Below are positions 35,657 to 45,748 of a stretch of 64,000 nucleotides of DNA, in pieces; the stretch's first letter is position 1; each line of letters opens with the position of its first letter. The DNA comes from Herbaspirillum rubrisubalbicans. GTDB taxonomy: Bacteria > Pseudomonadota > Gammaproteobacteria > Burkholderiales > Burkholderiaceae_D. The stretch is from assembly GCF_003719195.1 (NCBI RefSeq), contig NZ_CP024996.1:5456001-5520000 (forward strand), given 5' to 3'. The notes beneath the pieces are model-generated. The model searched no databases and was not told where the DNA came from. It saw only the letters and a list, made by a program, of their open reading frames with translations. The position numbers and the translations under genes are program-made.

Positions 35657-36319
35657 TCAGAAATAGGGCCGGTAGCGCGGTCGGCGCGATTGCTGTTCAG
35701 GCTGCAGTGACGGCGGTAGCGGGCTGCTGCTGAGCAGGGAAATGGCGCGCCGGGCGATCTCGGGCGGCAGGCCGATCAAGTCCTGGCAGGCGCGTTGCAG
35801 GGCGGCCAGTGAGGCAAAGCCGGCCGCCGCAGGCTCGACCCCGGCATCTTCCATGCGCGCCAATGCGGCCAATACCCAGGCCACGCGCTGCTCGCGCACC
35901 AGGCTGCGCAACGACTCGCCTTCGGCAAACAAGAGCGCACGCAAGCGCGCCGCGCTCATCTGCCAGTCGCGGGCGATGGACTCGGCGCGCCAGTTGGCGG
36001 CCGGTTGGGCGAAGATGGCTGCGGCCAGACGGCGGGCGTGCGGCTTGCTGGTATCGGCAGCGCGGTCCAGGTCGGCGGCAGATTGCGCTTCCAGCGCCAG
36101 CGACCACACGGCCGGGCGCATCCCCTGCACGCTCACCTGCGGATGGGCCAGGCAAGAAAAGCGCACGAAGGACGGCACCGTGAAACTCTCGCCCTGGCGC
36201 AACTCCACCGTGGCGCCACCGCTCCTGAGCGTAGCCGCGCCCTTCCACAGCCGCACCCGCGCCGGTGCGGCAAAACGCAACTCACGCAATTGCAGATGAT
36301 GATGGGTGACGATGGCCAT
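35657..36319 (-). CDS. AraC-like transcriptional regulator
   Basis: A 220-residue protein. The N-terminal half resembles a cupin-type sensor (LRSGGATVELRQGESFTVPSFVRFSCLAH). The C-terminal half has one recognisable AraC helix-turn-helix (ESIARDWQMSAARLRALLFAEGESLRSLVREQRVAWVLAAL) and a degenerate second one (GFASLAALQRACQDLIGLPPE), so DNA binding may be altered. Its start is 57 bases from an inverted repeat that also lies 58 bases from the Crp/Fnr-type gene, suggesting control by that regulator. Target genes unknown. Confidence 0.72.
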   Translation of the reverse strand: MAIVTHHHLQLRELRFAAPARVRLWKGAATLRSGGATVELRQGESFTVPSFVRFSCLAHPQVSVQGMRPAVWSLALEAQSAADLDRAADTSKPHARRLAAAIFAQPAANWRAESIARDWQMSAARLRALLFAEGESLRSLVREQRVAWVLAALARMEDAGVEPAAAGFASLAALQRACQDLIGLPPEIARRAISLLSSSPLPPSLQPEQQSRRPRYRPYF

Positions 36320-36375
36320 GGACGTGTCAGTTCCGGGAGGGTCGGCCGATCTTAAGACAGGCGCGGCGCACAGAC

Positions 36376-36392
36376 TGTCGCCGGGGTGACAA
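36376..36392. promoter_or_regulatory. Crp/Fnr-type candidate operator A, before the AraC-like gene
   Basis: TGTCGCCGGGGTGACAA, an inverted repeat of TGTC/GACA half-sites with nine bases between. It matches the site at 37142-37158 in 15 of 17 positions. Its near edge is 57 bases upstream of the AraC-like start codon. Confidence 0.6.
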
Positions 36393-36397
36393 GCCGG

Positions 36398-37084
36398 TCA
36401 TAGCGAGGCCATGCCGAAGGCGCGCAAGCCATCCAGATCGACCACCCGGATGCTCTGGTAGGAAATCTCCACCAGCCCCAGTTCGGCCAGGCGGCGCATG
36501 GTCTGGTTCACGCGCTGGCGCGACAGGCCGGTCAACAGACCAATCTCTTCCTGCGACAGTTCCAGCACCTTGGACGTGCGTGGATACAGCATCGGATGGA
36601 ACAGCTGCGCAATGGCCTGCGCCACACGGGCATCGACATCGAGCAGGCGCTCGTTCTGCACGGTGGCGATGAACTGGCCCATGCGCTCGTTCAACTGGCC
36701 GATGACGAAGGCATTGAAGGGCAGGCTCTCGGCCATGAGGCGATGGAAGGTATCGGCCGGCACCAGCAGGATCTGCGAGGCGCGGATGGCGATGACGTCA
36801 TAGCGGCGCGGCTCGCGCTTGATGACGCTGCCCTCGCCGCACCAGCCGCCTTCGGGCACGCCCGAGAGCGTGCTGCTGCGGCCATCGATGTTGTAGACGG
36901 CCAGCTTGATCAAGCCCTCATGCACACCGATCCAGTATTGCGAGAGCTCCCCGCGCCGCGCCACGAAGGCATCGGCGGCATAGCGTGCCAGCTGGGTAGT
37001 GGCGGCGGCCAGCGCACGATGTTCCGGCGCCAGCGCGGCGAACCAGTCGTATTGCTGCAGAAGCTGCGCCATCGGGCTGCTCAT
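36398..37084 (-). CDS. Crp/Fnr-family transcriptional regulator
   Basis: A 228-residue protein with an N-terminal cyclic-nucleotide-binding-type beta barrel (AVYNIDGRSSTLSGVPEGGWCGEGSVIKREPRRYDVIAI), a long dimer helix (about residues 120-150) and a C-terminal winged helix with recognition segment LTGLSRQRVNQTMRRLAELGLVEI. The paired Cys needed for an FNR iron-sulphur cluster are not seen at the N-terminus, so it is not an oxygen sensor of that kind. The effector is unknown. The ATG at 37084 fits the operator spacing; the frame also extends to a TTG at 37165. It is divergent from the acyl-CoA synthetase gene. Confidence 0.85.
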   Translation of the reverse strand: MSSPMAQLLQQYDWFAALAPEHRALAAATTQLARYAADAFVARRGELSQYWIGVHEGLIKLAVYNIDGRSSTLSGVPEGGWCGEGSVIKREPRRYDVIAIRASQILLVPADTFHRLMAESLPFNAFVIGQLNERMGQFIATVQNERLLDVDARVAQAIAQLFHPMLYPRTSKVLELSQEEIGLLTGLSRQRVNQTMRRLAELGLVEISYQSIRVVDLDGLRAFGMASL

Positions 37085-37141
37085 GGGAGGGAGAGGAAGA
37101 GGGAGATGAAGAAAACGGTGAACATTGTCGCATGTCAGCCT

Positions 37142-37158
37142 TGTCGTCGGGATGACAA
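37142..37158. promoter_or_regulatory. Crp/Fnr-type candidate operator B, between the regulator and acyl-CoA synthetase genes
   Basis: TGTCGTCGGGATGACAA, the twin of site A. It lies 58 bases upstream of the Crp/Fnr-type start codon and about 100 bases upstream of the acyl-CoA synthetase start, so it can serve autoregulation and the divergent gene. Confidence 0.6.
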
Positions 37159-37261
37159 AGCGCAAGAGTGCTTCGGTGCTACCCTAGACGATCATCAAGT
37201 ATCAGGCGGCTGATAAAAAATGCACAGGCCGCTACCACCATCCCGCTGCAAGGAGACCAGC

Positions 37262-38902
37262 ATGGCAGACTTCGACACCGGCCTTGGGCGCAACGCCGCC
37301 AATTACGCCGCCCTCACCCCCATCGATTTCATCGCACGTGCGGCGGCCGTCTATGGCCAGCGCACCGCCATCCTCCACGGCGCGCTGCGCCAGAACTGGG
37401 ACCAGACCTATCGCCGCACGCGCCGCCTGGCCAGCGCGCTGCAGCAGTTGGGCGTGGGCAAGAACGACACCGTCTCGGCCATGCTGCCCAATACCCCGGC
37501 GATGGTGGAGGCGCACTTCGGCGTGCCGATGGCCGGCGCCGTATTGAATGCGCTCAACATCCGGCTCGATGCCGAATCCATCGTCTTCATGCTGCGCCAT
37601 GGCGAGGCCAAGGTACTCTTGATCGACAGCGAATTCGCCGCGCTGGCGCAGCAGTTGCGCACCCAGTTGCCGGGCCTGAAGATCGTCGAAGTGTTCGATG
37701 AACTGGGGCCGCCAGCGGTGGCCGGCGAGCGTTTCGGTCATCTGGAATACGAAGCCCTGCTGGCCACGGGCGACGAACATTTCGAATGGAAGATGCCCGC
37801 TGACGAATGGGATGCGATTGCGCTGAACTACACCTCCGGCACCACCGGCGACCCCAAGGGCGTGGTCTATCACCATCGCGGCGCGGCCTTGAATGCGGTC
37901 TCCAACATCCTCGAATGGGACTTGCCCAAGCACCCGGTCTACCTGTGGACGCTGCCCATGTTCCATTGCAATGGCTGGTGCTTCCCGTGGACCGTGGCGG
38001 CCCGTGCCGGGGTCAACGTGTGCCTGCGCAAGTTCGAGCCCAAGCTGGTGTTCGACCTCATCGCCGAGCATGGCATCACCCATTACTGCGCTGCGCCCAT
38101 CGTCCACGCGGCCTTGGCCAATGCACCGGAGGGCTGGCGTGCCGGCATCCGTGGTCCGGTCAAGGCGATGGTGGCCGGGGCGCCGCCGCCAGCGGCGGTG
38201 CTGGCCAAGGTGGAGGCCATGCAGTTCGAGCTGACCCACGTCTATGGTCTGACGGAAGTGTATGGGCCGGCGGCCGTGTGCGCCGAACAGGATGCCTGGA
38301 GCGCTTTGTCGGTGGACCAGCGCGCCGTGGCGAAGTCGCGCCAGGGTGTGCGCTATCACCTGCAAAGCGGCGTGACGGTACTCTCGCCCGACACCATGGA
38401 GCCAGTCGCCGCCGATGGCGAGGAGATCGGCGAGATCATGTTCCGTGGCAACATCTGCATGAAGGGTTATCTGAAGAACGACCGCGCCACCCACGAAGCC
38501 TTTGCCGGTGGCTGGTTCCATACCGGCGACCTGGGCGTGATGAATGCCGATGGCTACATCAAGATCAAGGACCGCAGCAAGGACATCATCATCTCCGGTG
38601 GCGAGAACATCTCCAGCGTGGAAGTGGAGGATGTGCTGTACCGCCACCCGGCGGTCCTGGCCGCGGCCGTAGTGGCGCAACCGGATGAGAAGTGGGGCGA
38701 GACGCCCTGTGCCTTCGTCGAACTCAAGGAAGGTGCCGAGACCGGCGCGGTCGAACTGACCGAGTTCTGCCGCAGCCATCTGGCCGGCTTCAAGGTGCCC
38801 AAGGCGATCTACTTCGGCCCGCTGCCCAAGACCTCCACCGGCAAGATCCAGAAGTTCGAGCTGCGCAAGCGCATGAAATCCGACAGCGCCATCAACGTCT
38901 GA
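37262..38902 (+). CDS. Acyl-CoA synthetase (AMP-forming)
   Basis: ANL-superfamily ligase, 546 residues, that activates a carboxylic acid as acyl-AMP and then acyl-CoA. The P-loop YTSGTTGDPKGVVYHHRGA (about residues 190-208), the YGLTEVYGPAAVC A5 motif, the FHTGDLGVMNADGYIKIKDRSKDIIISGGENIS hinge region and the catalytic lysine in PKTSTGKIQKFELRKR near the C-terminus are all present. Sequence style is that of medium-chain or methylmercaptopropionate-type ligases (DmdB-like); specificity is not certain. AAGGAG lies seven bases before the ATG. The preceding region carries operator B. Confidence 0.88.
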   Translation: MADFDTGLGRNAANYAALTPIDFIARAAAVYGQRTAILHGALRQNWDQTYRRTRRLASALQQLGVGKNDTVSAMLPNTPAMVEAHFGVPMAGAVLNALNIRLDAESIVFMLRHGEAKVLLIDSEFAALAQQLRTQLPGLKIVEVFDELGPPAVAGERFGHLEYEALLATGDEHFEWKMPADEWDAIALNYTSGTTGDPKGVVYHHRGAALNAVSNILEWDLPKHPVYLWTLPMFHCNGWCFPWTVAARAGVNVCLRKFEPKLVFDLIAEHGITHYCAAPIVHAALANAPEGWRAGIRGPVKAMVAGAPPPAAVLAKVEAMQFELTHVYGLTEVYGPAAVCAEQDAWSALSVDQRAVAKSRQGVRYHLQSGVTVLSPDTMEPVAADGEEIGEIMFRGNICMKGYLKNDRATHEAFAGGWFHTGDLGVMNADGYIKIKDRSKDIIISGGENISSVEVEDVLYRHPAVLAAAVVAQPDEKWGETPCAFVELKEGAETGAVELTEFCRSHLAGFKVPKAIYFGPLPKTSTGKIQKFELRKRMKSDSAINV

Positions 38903-38941
38903 GGCGCTGCCTAGGCTGCCCACACTGCATCAAGCGCTGCA

Positions 38942-39535
38942 TCAGGCCTTGCGCACGGCGATGTGGTACAAGCCCCAGGGGCATTGGCCGAAGCGCTCCG
39001 AGACCGGGCGTGCGGCCATCTCCGGGATACTGTCGGCGTCATACACCGCCCACAGCGGGCCGAGGCCCCCCAGCGGGATCGGCTTGCCATCCAGGTGGGT
39101 GGCGACGATGAAGCGGTACTTGGCGATATCGGCCGGCGAAACCAGCACCGCATAGCCATCCACGGCGCGCAAGGCGCAGTTCTGGATGGCGGCGGGCGCA
39201 CCCACCACCCGTAACACTTCCGAGAGCAAGGGCCCGCGCAGGCTGTGGCGGCGGCCATCGTATTCCAGCGTGGGGTGGATTTCCACCGACGGCAGGGCCG
39301 AGAGCGCCGCGAAATCGAACACGTGGGCCTTGTCGAAACTGAGCTTTTGCTTGGCCATCATCTGGTCCAGCGCCGGATCGAGAGGACCACGATTGGCGTT
39401 GCCGATGTCGCCGGTGACGGTCAGCAGGACCGGGCCGGACATGGCCGCCGCCTTGCGCTCGGCGGCCAGCACCGGCAGCGCCGCGGGAGCGGCCAGCAGC
39501 GAGGCGCCCAGACGGAGGAACTTGCGTTTTTGCAT
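38942..39535 (-). CDS. Exported molybdopterin-fold oxidoreductase-like protein
   Basis: A 197-residue protein with a Sec-type signal peptide (MQKRKFLRLGASLLAAPAALPVLAA) and a single sulphite-oxidase/YedY-like molybdopterin-binding fold: LSALPSVEIHPTLEYDG, LRGPLLSEVLRVVGAP, AVDGYAVLVSPADIAKYRFIVATHLDGKPI and GPLWAVYDAD. The Cys ligand of molybdenum in true SUOX enzymes is not obvious; the only Cys residues are at NCALRAVDGY and QCPWG. It may be a structural relative without the cofactor. The ATG at 39535 is chosen because it opens the signal peptide. No partner haem protein is adjacent. Confidence 0.72.
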   Translation of the reverse strand: MQKRKFLRLGASLLAAPAALPVLAAERKAAAMSGPVLLTVTGDIGNANRGPLDPALDQMMAKQKLSFDKAHVFDFAALSALPSVEIHPTLEYDGRRHSLRGPLLSEVLRVVGAPAAIQNCALRAVDGYAVLVSPADIAKYRFIVATHLDGKPIPLGGLGPLWAVYDADSIPEMAARPVSERFGQCPWGLYHIAVRKA

Positions 39536-39628
39536 GGAATGCCCTTTCCTTGGCGAATATGCAATGTGAAGAATGTAGACGATCACGCGCAGTGATGGCG
39601 GATTGTAGGCGCATCTGCGCCGCATGAA

Positions 39629-39665
39629 CAACGGCCCGCTTTCCCATGGGGAAGCGGGCCGTTGT
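39629..39665 (-). terminator. Strong hairpin after the BASS transporter gene
   Basis: Arms ACAACGGCCCGCTT and AAGCGGGCCGTTGT pair around a short loop. It lies 23 bases downstream of the transporter stop codon. The T run that should follow is short, but the 14-bp stem is the strongest in the window. Confidence 0.65.
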
Positions 39666-39687
39666 CGTCGATATGAACGATATGGAC

Positions 39688-40602
39688 TCAGTCGCGCGGC
39701 GGCCGTCCGCGCCAGTAACCGGCCAAGAGCGACCCCGACAGGTTGTGCCACACCGAGAACAGGGCACCGGGCAGGGCCGCCACCGGCGTAAAGTAGAGCT
39801 TGCCCAGCGCTGCGGCCAGGCCGGAATTCTGCATCCCGACTTCGATGGCCAACGTGCGACAGACCGCTTCGTCGAAGCCCAGCAGGCGACCGCCCCAGTA
39901 ACCGCCCAGCAAACCCAGGCCGTTATGCAGGATCACGCCCACCAGCACCACCAGGCCGACCGAGGCGATGCTGGCCTGGCTGCCGGCCACTACCGCAGCG
40001 ATGATGAGCAAGATGGCCACCATCGATACCAGCGACAGATAGGGTTCGATACGACGGATAAGATTGCCCGCGAACAGGTTCAGCACCAGGCCCACGGCGA
40101 TGGGCAGCACCACGATCTGGACGATGGACATGAGCATGGCATGGGCATCGAAGTGGATGGAGGCATCCACGTACAGTTCAGTCAGCAGGGGCGTAGCAAA
40201 CACGGAGACCAGGGCCGACAGCGTAGAGATGGTGACCGACAGCGCGACATCGCCGCGCGAAAGATAGATCATCACGTTGGAGGCGGTGCCGGAGGCCACG
40301 CTACCGACCAGCACCATGCCGGCCGTCAGGTCGGGCGGCATGTGCAGCACCTTGGCGATGATCCAGGCCGCCAGCGGCATGACCAGGTAGTGCAGGATGA
40401 TGCCGGCAGCCACCGGCGCGGGGCGCTTGATGATGCGCTTGAAGTCGTCCACCGTGAGGGTCACGCCCATGGTCAGCATGATCAGCGTGAGCAACTGGGT
40501 GATGTACTTGCCGATGGGCGTGAAGGTCGGCGGCGAGAAGTAGGCGGCGGCGGAAAGCAGCAGCGCCCACACGGGGAAGAGGCGGGTGATGGTGGCGAGC
40601 AT
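39688..40602 (-). CDS. Bile acid:sodium symporter (BASS) family transporter
   Basis: A 304-residue inner-membrane protein with about nine to ten helices, starting [22 protein letters not shown]. The segment [19 protein letters not shown] and the [24 protein letters not shown] and [13 protein letters not shown] segments are typical of the family; the last two carry the crossed-helix sodium sites. Real substrates in bacteria range from pantoate to steroids and are not settled by sequence. The ATG at 40602 is preferred because the 39 residues upstream are not hydrophobic or family-like. Confidence 0.88.
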   Translation of the reverse strand: MLATITRLFPVWALLLSAAAYFSPPTFTPIGKYITQLLTLIMLTMGVTLTVDDFKRIIKRPAPVAAGIILHYLVMPLAAWIIAKVLHMPPDLTAGMVLVGSVASGTASNVMIYLSRGDVALSVTISTLSALVSVFATPLLTELYVDASIHFDAHAMLMSIVQIVVLPIAVGLVLNLFAGNLIRRIEPYLSLVSMVAILLIIAAVVAGSQASIASVGLVVLVGVILHNGLGLLGGYWGGRLLGFDEAVCRTLAIEVGMQNSGLAAALGKLYFTPVAALPGALFSVWHNLSGSLLAGYWRGRPPRD

Positions 40603-40827
40603 GGCAATGGATGAATGATCAACACTGGCCCAGCCATGAAGACAATCATGGCGGGATGGCGCGTTTTTTATGGTGAATGCGCGGATGACGCGAACTGCGG
40701 GGAAGAGGTCATCGTGCACAGGATCGTGTGACGGCCTCTTCCCGGTCTGGCGCCTTGTGGGCGGGGCAAGGGGGGGATTCTACCCGCGCAGGAGGATTCC
40801 TGCCGGCTCCCGAGCCATGGGACACGG

Positions 40828-41121
40828 CTACTGGCCAGGCCGATCGCACTTGAAGCTGAGCATCACCTTGGGCGGCAGCACGCCGAACAAGCCTTCGGAA
40901 CGTTCGCTGCCAGTGATGCGCGCACTGCGGCCCTGCTGGCGGCACCACTCATCGGCTTGCTGCACCCCCTGCGCGGCCACGCCATCGTTGCCATGCCAGC
41001 GTGAACTGGCCACCAGCAAGTAGGTGTCTTTGTCGATCTGCGTGACCGGCTGCGGAGTGGCACAGCCCGACAGCAAGGTACACAGGGCCAGGGTGCATGT
41101 CAGCGCCAGGCAGATCTTCAT
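40828..41121 (-). CDS. Small lipoprotein of unknown function
   Basis: A 97-residue protein with a lipoprotein signal peptide (MKICLALTCTLALCTLLSGC, lipid-modified Cys at residue 20). The mature part has no known domain I recognise; it contains WHGNDGVAAQGVQQADEWCRQQG and a second Cys pair (C64 region and near the end) that could form a disulphide. GGAG precedes the ATG at 41121. Likely anchored in the outer membrane, as the residue after Cys is Ala rather than Asp. Confidence 0.75.
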   Translation of the reverse strand: MKICLALTCTLALCTLLSGCATPQPVTQIDKDTYLLVASSRWHGNDGVAAQGVQQADEWCRQQGRSARITGSERSEGLFGVLPPKVMLSFKCDRPGQ

Positions 41122-41214
41122 CGGGGCTCCCGTTGGTCTTGTCATACTACGATGGTAGCCAGCCCGGCAGGCGGCGTCATGCATCCCTACAACTCTTTAC
41201 CCGGTTCAGCCAGC

Positions 41215-41243
41215 AAAAAAAGCGCCGCTGAAAATCAGCGGCG
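41215..41243 (-). terminator. Rho-independent terminator of ettA
   Basis: On the minus strand a perfect 9-bp stem (ACGCCGCTG side pairing with CAGCGGCG) with a short loop is followed by seven T residues. It begins 27 bases after the ettA stop codon. Confidence 0.88.
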
Positions 41244-41269
41244 TTCAAGGTAGGGATCGGGCCAGGCGA

Positions 41270-42937
<1,668 letters not shown>

Positions 42938-42978
42938 GGTATGAGTTGCCAGTAAGAGGGGAAACGATAGGGCAGCGT

Positions 42979-43875
42979 TCAGGCGCCGCCGGCGCTGGGC
43001 TCGGCCGAGCTTTGCGCACGGCTGCGCAGGTAGCGCCACAAGCCTTCGGCGGAGTATACCGCGAGCGCCGCCCAGATCACGCAAAAGCCGATGGCGCGGG
43101 CCCCGACGAAGGGTTCGTCATAGACCAGCACGCCGGCCAGGAGCTGGATGGTAGGCGAGATGTACTGGATCAAGCCCAGCATCGACAACGGAATGCGGCG
43201 CGCGCCATGCGCAAAGAGCAGCAAGGGCACGGCGGTGATCGGCCCCGACAGGATCAGCAGGATCCTGGCCGTGGTGGAGGCATGGGTAAAGGCATTGCTG
43301 TCGCGCAGGCTGTCTGTGCCCAGGATCACCAGCACCAGCGGCAGCATCAGCAGGGTTTCCAGCGACAGGCCTTCGAGCGCGCCCAGGTGCGCGGTCTTGC
43401 GCAAGAGGCCATAGAAGGCGAAGGTGAGCGCGATCAAGAGCGAAATCCACGGCAGGCTGCCATTGGCGATGGTTAGCCATAGCACCGCCCCCAGCGCCAG
43501 AAACACGGCCAGCCATTGCAGCGGGCGCATTTTTTCCTTCAGGATCAGGTAGCCCATGAAGACGCTCATCAGGGGGCTCATGAAATAGCCCAGGCTGGTA
43601 TCGACGATGCGCCCGGCATTGACCGCCCACACATACAGGGTCCAGTTGCCGCTCAAGAGCAGCGCCGAGAGCAGGCAGCCACCCACCACCAGCGGCTGTT
43701 TGGCCAGCTCGACTATCCAGCGCCATTGCCGGCGCCAGGCCAACACCGCCAGCAGGAACACGCAGGACCAGAACAGGCGCTGCACCACGATATCGAAGGA
43801 GGGAACCTCCTTGAGCAGCTTGAAGTACAGCGGAAACAAGCCCCACAGGATGGAGGCACAGACGGCATAAGGCAT
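42979..43875 (-). CDS. rarD: RarD-type EamA family transporter
   Basis: A 298-residue inner-membrane protein with ten hydrophobic segments in two EamA repeats, starting MPYAVCASILWGLFPLYFKLLKEVPSFDIVVQRLFWSC, the RarD pattern. RarD was named for chloramphenicol sensitivity but its transport substrate is unknown. The ATG at 43875 is taken; the frame also opens with TTG two codons earlier. It is followed after 41 bases by ettA on the same strand and may share its transcript. Confidence 0.88.
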   Translation of the reverse strand: MPYAVCASILWGLFPLYFKLLKEVPSFDIVVQRLFWSCVFLLAVLAWRRQWRWIVELAKQPLVVGGCLLSALLLSGNWTLYVWAVNAGRIVDTSLGYFMSPLMSVFMGYLILKEKMRPLQWLAVFLALGAVLWLTIANGSLPWISLLIALTFAFYGLLRKTAHLGALEGLSLETLLMLPLVLVILGTDSLRDSNAFTHASTTARILLILSGPITAVPLLLFAHGARRIPLSMLGLIQYISPTIQLLAGVLVYDEPFVGARAIGFCVIWAALAVYSAEGLWRYLRSRAQSSAEPSAGGA

Positions 43876-44006
43876 GGGCAAGAAGGCGGGATGAGCACGC
43901 GACCGGAGCCGGTGTGGACATCAGCAAAAATGGTCACGACGGTGACAATTCGCCATTATTGCAGGATTCGCCGGGGCCGGCTTGGGGGCTGAACAGTTCG
44001 CCGGAG

Positions 44007-44528
44007 CTAGGGCAGATGGACTTCGGCAGGCATGGTCAGCATCACGACCTGGCAATCCTCTTCTGCCGCCAGGCGCTCGATGACCAGCACATCGGCCGCC
44101 CCCACCGTGATCAAGGGATGGTGCCAGACCCCACGGCGCAGGGTGACGCCCTGTCCCGGTTCGATCACGAAGGCGGCGATGGCCGACTCATCAGGGCATT
44201 CGCCATCGCCGGCCAGCACGGCCAGGCAACGCGCTGCACCCATGGGGATGAAGCTCTGGCTGCCCAGCCGGTGGCGCTCGAAGGCGCGCAGGGGATAGGG
44301 AGCCTGATGGGTCTGCGCATCGGTGCGGAAGATCGCCGCGCAGGCGCGCCCTCCCTGCTCCTGCACATCAAGCCTGGCCACGTCATCGTAGCGGCGGGTG
44401 GTGCCGAAGTTGATGTCACGCTCAAGCGGCCCCGGCGCGATCAGGTGGCCGTAGGGGGCGAAGGCCTGGGGCGTCAGCGGCTGCGCCAGGATCACACGCC
44501 GCCGACCTTGGACCTCAGGCGCATTCAT
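44007..44528 (-). CDS. allA: Ureidoglycolate lyase
   Basis: Cupin enzyme that cleaves ureidoglycolate to glyoxylate and urea in allantoin breakdown; 173 residues. Motifs: PQAFAPYGHLIAPG at the N-terminus, HRLGSQSFIPMGAARCLAVLA and the QGVTLRRGVWHHPLITV segment with the metal-ligand His pair, all typical of AllA. Its start overlaps the end of the amidase gene by 14 bases, so it is translated from the same message. Last gene of the operon; product urea could be reused. Confidence 0.88.
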   Translation of the reverse strand: MNAPEVQGRRRVILAQPLTPQAFAPYGHLIAPGPLERDINFGTTRRYDDVARLDVQEQGGRACAAIFRTDAQTHQAPYPLRAFERHRLGSQSFIPMGAARCLAVLAGDGECPDESAIAAFVIEPGQGVTLRRGVWHHPLITVGAADVLVIERLAAEEDCQVVMLTMPAEVHLP

Positions 44529-45705
44529 GCATCAGTCTCGCGGCATAGCGGATCAGGGAACGGTCGCTGCCCGGTGGTGCGATGAGCGACAGGCCGAAGG
44601 GAGCATCATCCAGGCGCATGAGCGGCAGCGAGATCTGCGGACAACCCGAGAGCCCCGCCAGGCACAACATGCGCACGGCCTGGTTGCGATAGTTTTCCAG
44701 CGACTGCTCGGAATCGGTCAACAACGGTGCCACATCCGGTGCACTGGGCAAGAGCAGCACCCCATCGCGCCCCAGCAGGCGAGTGAAGGTTTCGGAAAAG
44801 ATGGCACGCACCGCACTGTGCTGCGCCATCTGCTGCGGTGTAATGGTGGCCGACCAGGTGAAGCGTTCTGCCACGCCGGGGCCGAGCTGGAAGTCGTGGC
44901 GACGGATGTGTTGGCCATGGGCTTGCCAGGCTTCATAGCCCTGGATATGACGGAACGCCCAATACAGCGTATCGAAGGACGGGGTCGCGGTCTTGACCGG
45001 CTGCGGCGTGCCGATCACGCCGGCCAGGCGGTCCAGCGTCTGTGAGAACACCGCCTGCACGCGCGACTCCAGCAGGGCCAGCACATCGGCGGCCACCATC
45101 ACGCGCGGCTGCTCGGGCAGCTCGATGCTGTCTTGGCCCAGCAAGATATCGCCGGCACGGCTGAAGAGGCCCATCTCGCGCGCAAACCAGCCGCAGGTAT
45201 CGAAGCTGCCGGCCAGTTCCATGACGCCCGCCAACGAAACGCGGCCATGCGTGGGACGCAGTCCGATCAGACCGCAATGGCTGGCCGGCACGCGCACCGA
45301 ACCACCGGTATCGGTGCCCAGCGCCAGTTCGGCCAGGCCATTGGAGACCGCCGAAGCCGAGCCGGAGCTGGAGCCACCCGGAATGCGATCGGGCGCCCCG
45401 CCATTGCGCGGGGTACCGAAATGGGCATTCTTGCCATTCATGGAAAAGGCCAGCTCATCGGTATAGACCTTGCCGACGAATTGCGCGCCCGCTTGCAGCA
45501 GTGCCTGCACGGCCGGCGCCGAACTGTTCTTGATACCGGACATGGCCAGCATGTGCGGGTTGCCGCAACCGGTGGGATAACCAGCCACATCGAAGATATC
45601 CTTGACGGCCAGGCGCACGCCGGCCAGCGGGCCGGTGCTGACCTGGGGCTGCGGCACGAAGGGATAGGGGACGAAGCAGCGGGCGGTAGAGGCATCAGCA
45701 CTCAT
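44515..45705 (-). CDS. Amidase signature family hydrolase
   Basis: A 396-residue cytoplasmic amidase with the Lys-cisSer-Ser triad: Lys at residue 35 (RLAVKDIFDV), Ser 112 in GGSSSGSA and nucleophile Ser 136 in TDTGGSVR, with the usual 24-residue spacing between the serines. Similar to hydrolases of small amides, urea derivatives and aryl-alkyl amides; the substrate is not certain. The position between a peptide-type importer and ureidoglycolate lyase suggests an imported amide or ureide. The ATG at 45705 is preferred; the 50 residues upstream are not family-like. Overlaps allA. Confidence 0.85.
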   Translation of the reverse strand: MSADASTARCFVPYPFVPQPQVSTGPLAGVRLAVKDIFDVAGYPTGCGNPHMLAMSGIKNSSAPAVQALLQAGAQFVGKVYTDELAFSMNGKNAHFGTPRNGGAPDRIPGGSSSGSASAVSNGLAELALGTDTGGSVRVPASHCGLIGLRPTHGRVSLAGVMELAGSFDTCGWFAREMGLFSRAGDILLGQDSIELPEQPRVMVAADVLALLESRVQAVFSQTLDRLAGVIGTPQPVKTATPSFDTLYWAFRHIQGYEAWQAHGQHIRRHDFQLGPGVAERFTWSATITPQQMAQHSAVRAIFSETFTRLLGRDGVLLLPSAPDVAPLLTDSEQSLENYRNQAVRMLCLAGLSGCPQISLPLMRLDDAPFGLSLIAPPGSDRSLIRYAARLMHECA

Positions 45706-45748
45706 GCGGTTTCCTTGTCTGGTCGAAGAGGGTGGTAGGTACCGCCAC

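Noticed and set aside
37232..38923. Minus-strand open frame of 563 codons opposite the acyl-CoA synthetase gene
   Set aside because: Antisense shadow; the plus-strand protein has every ANL motif.
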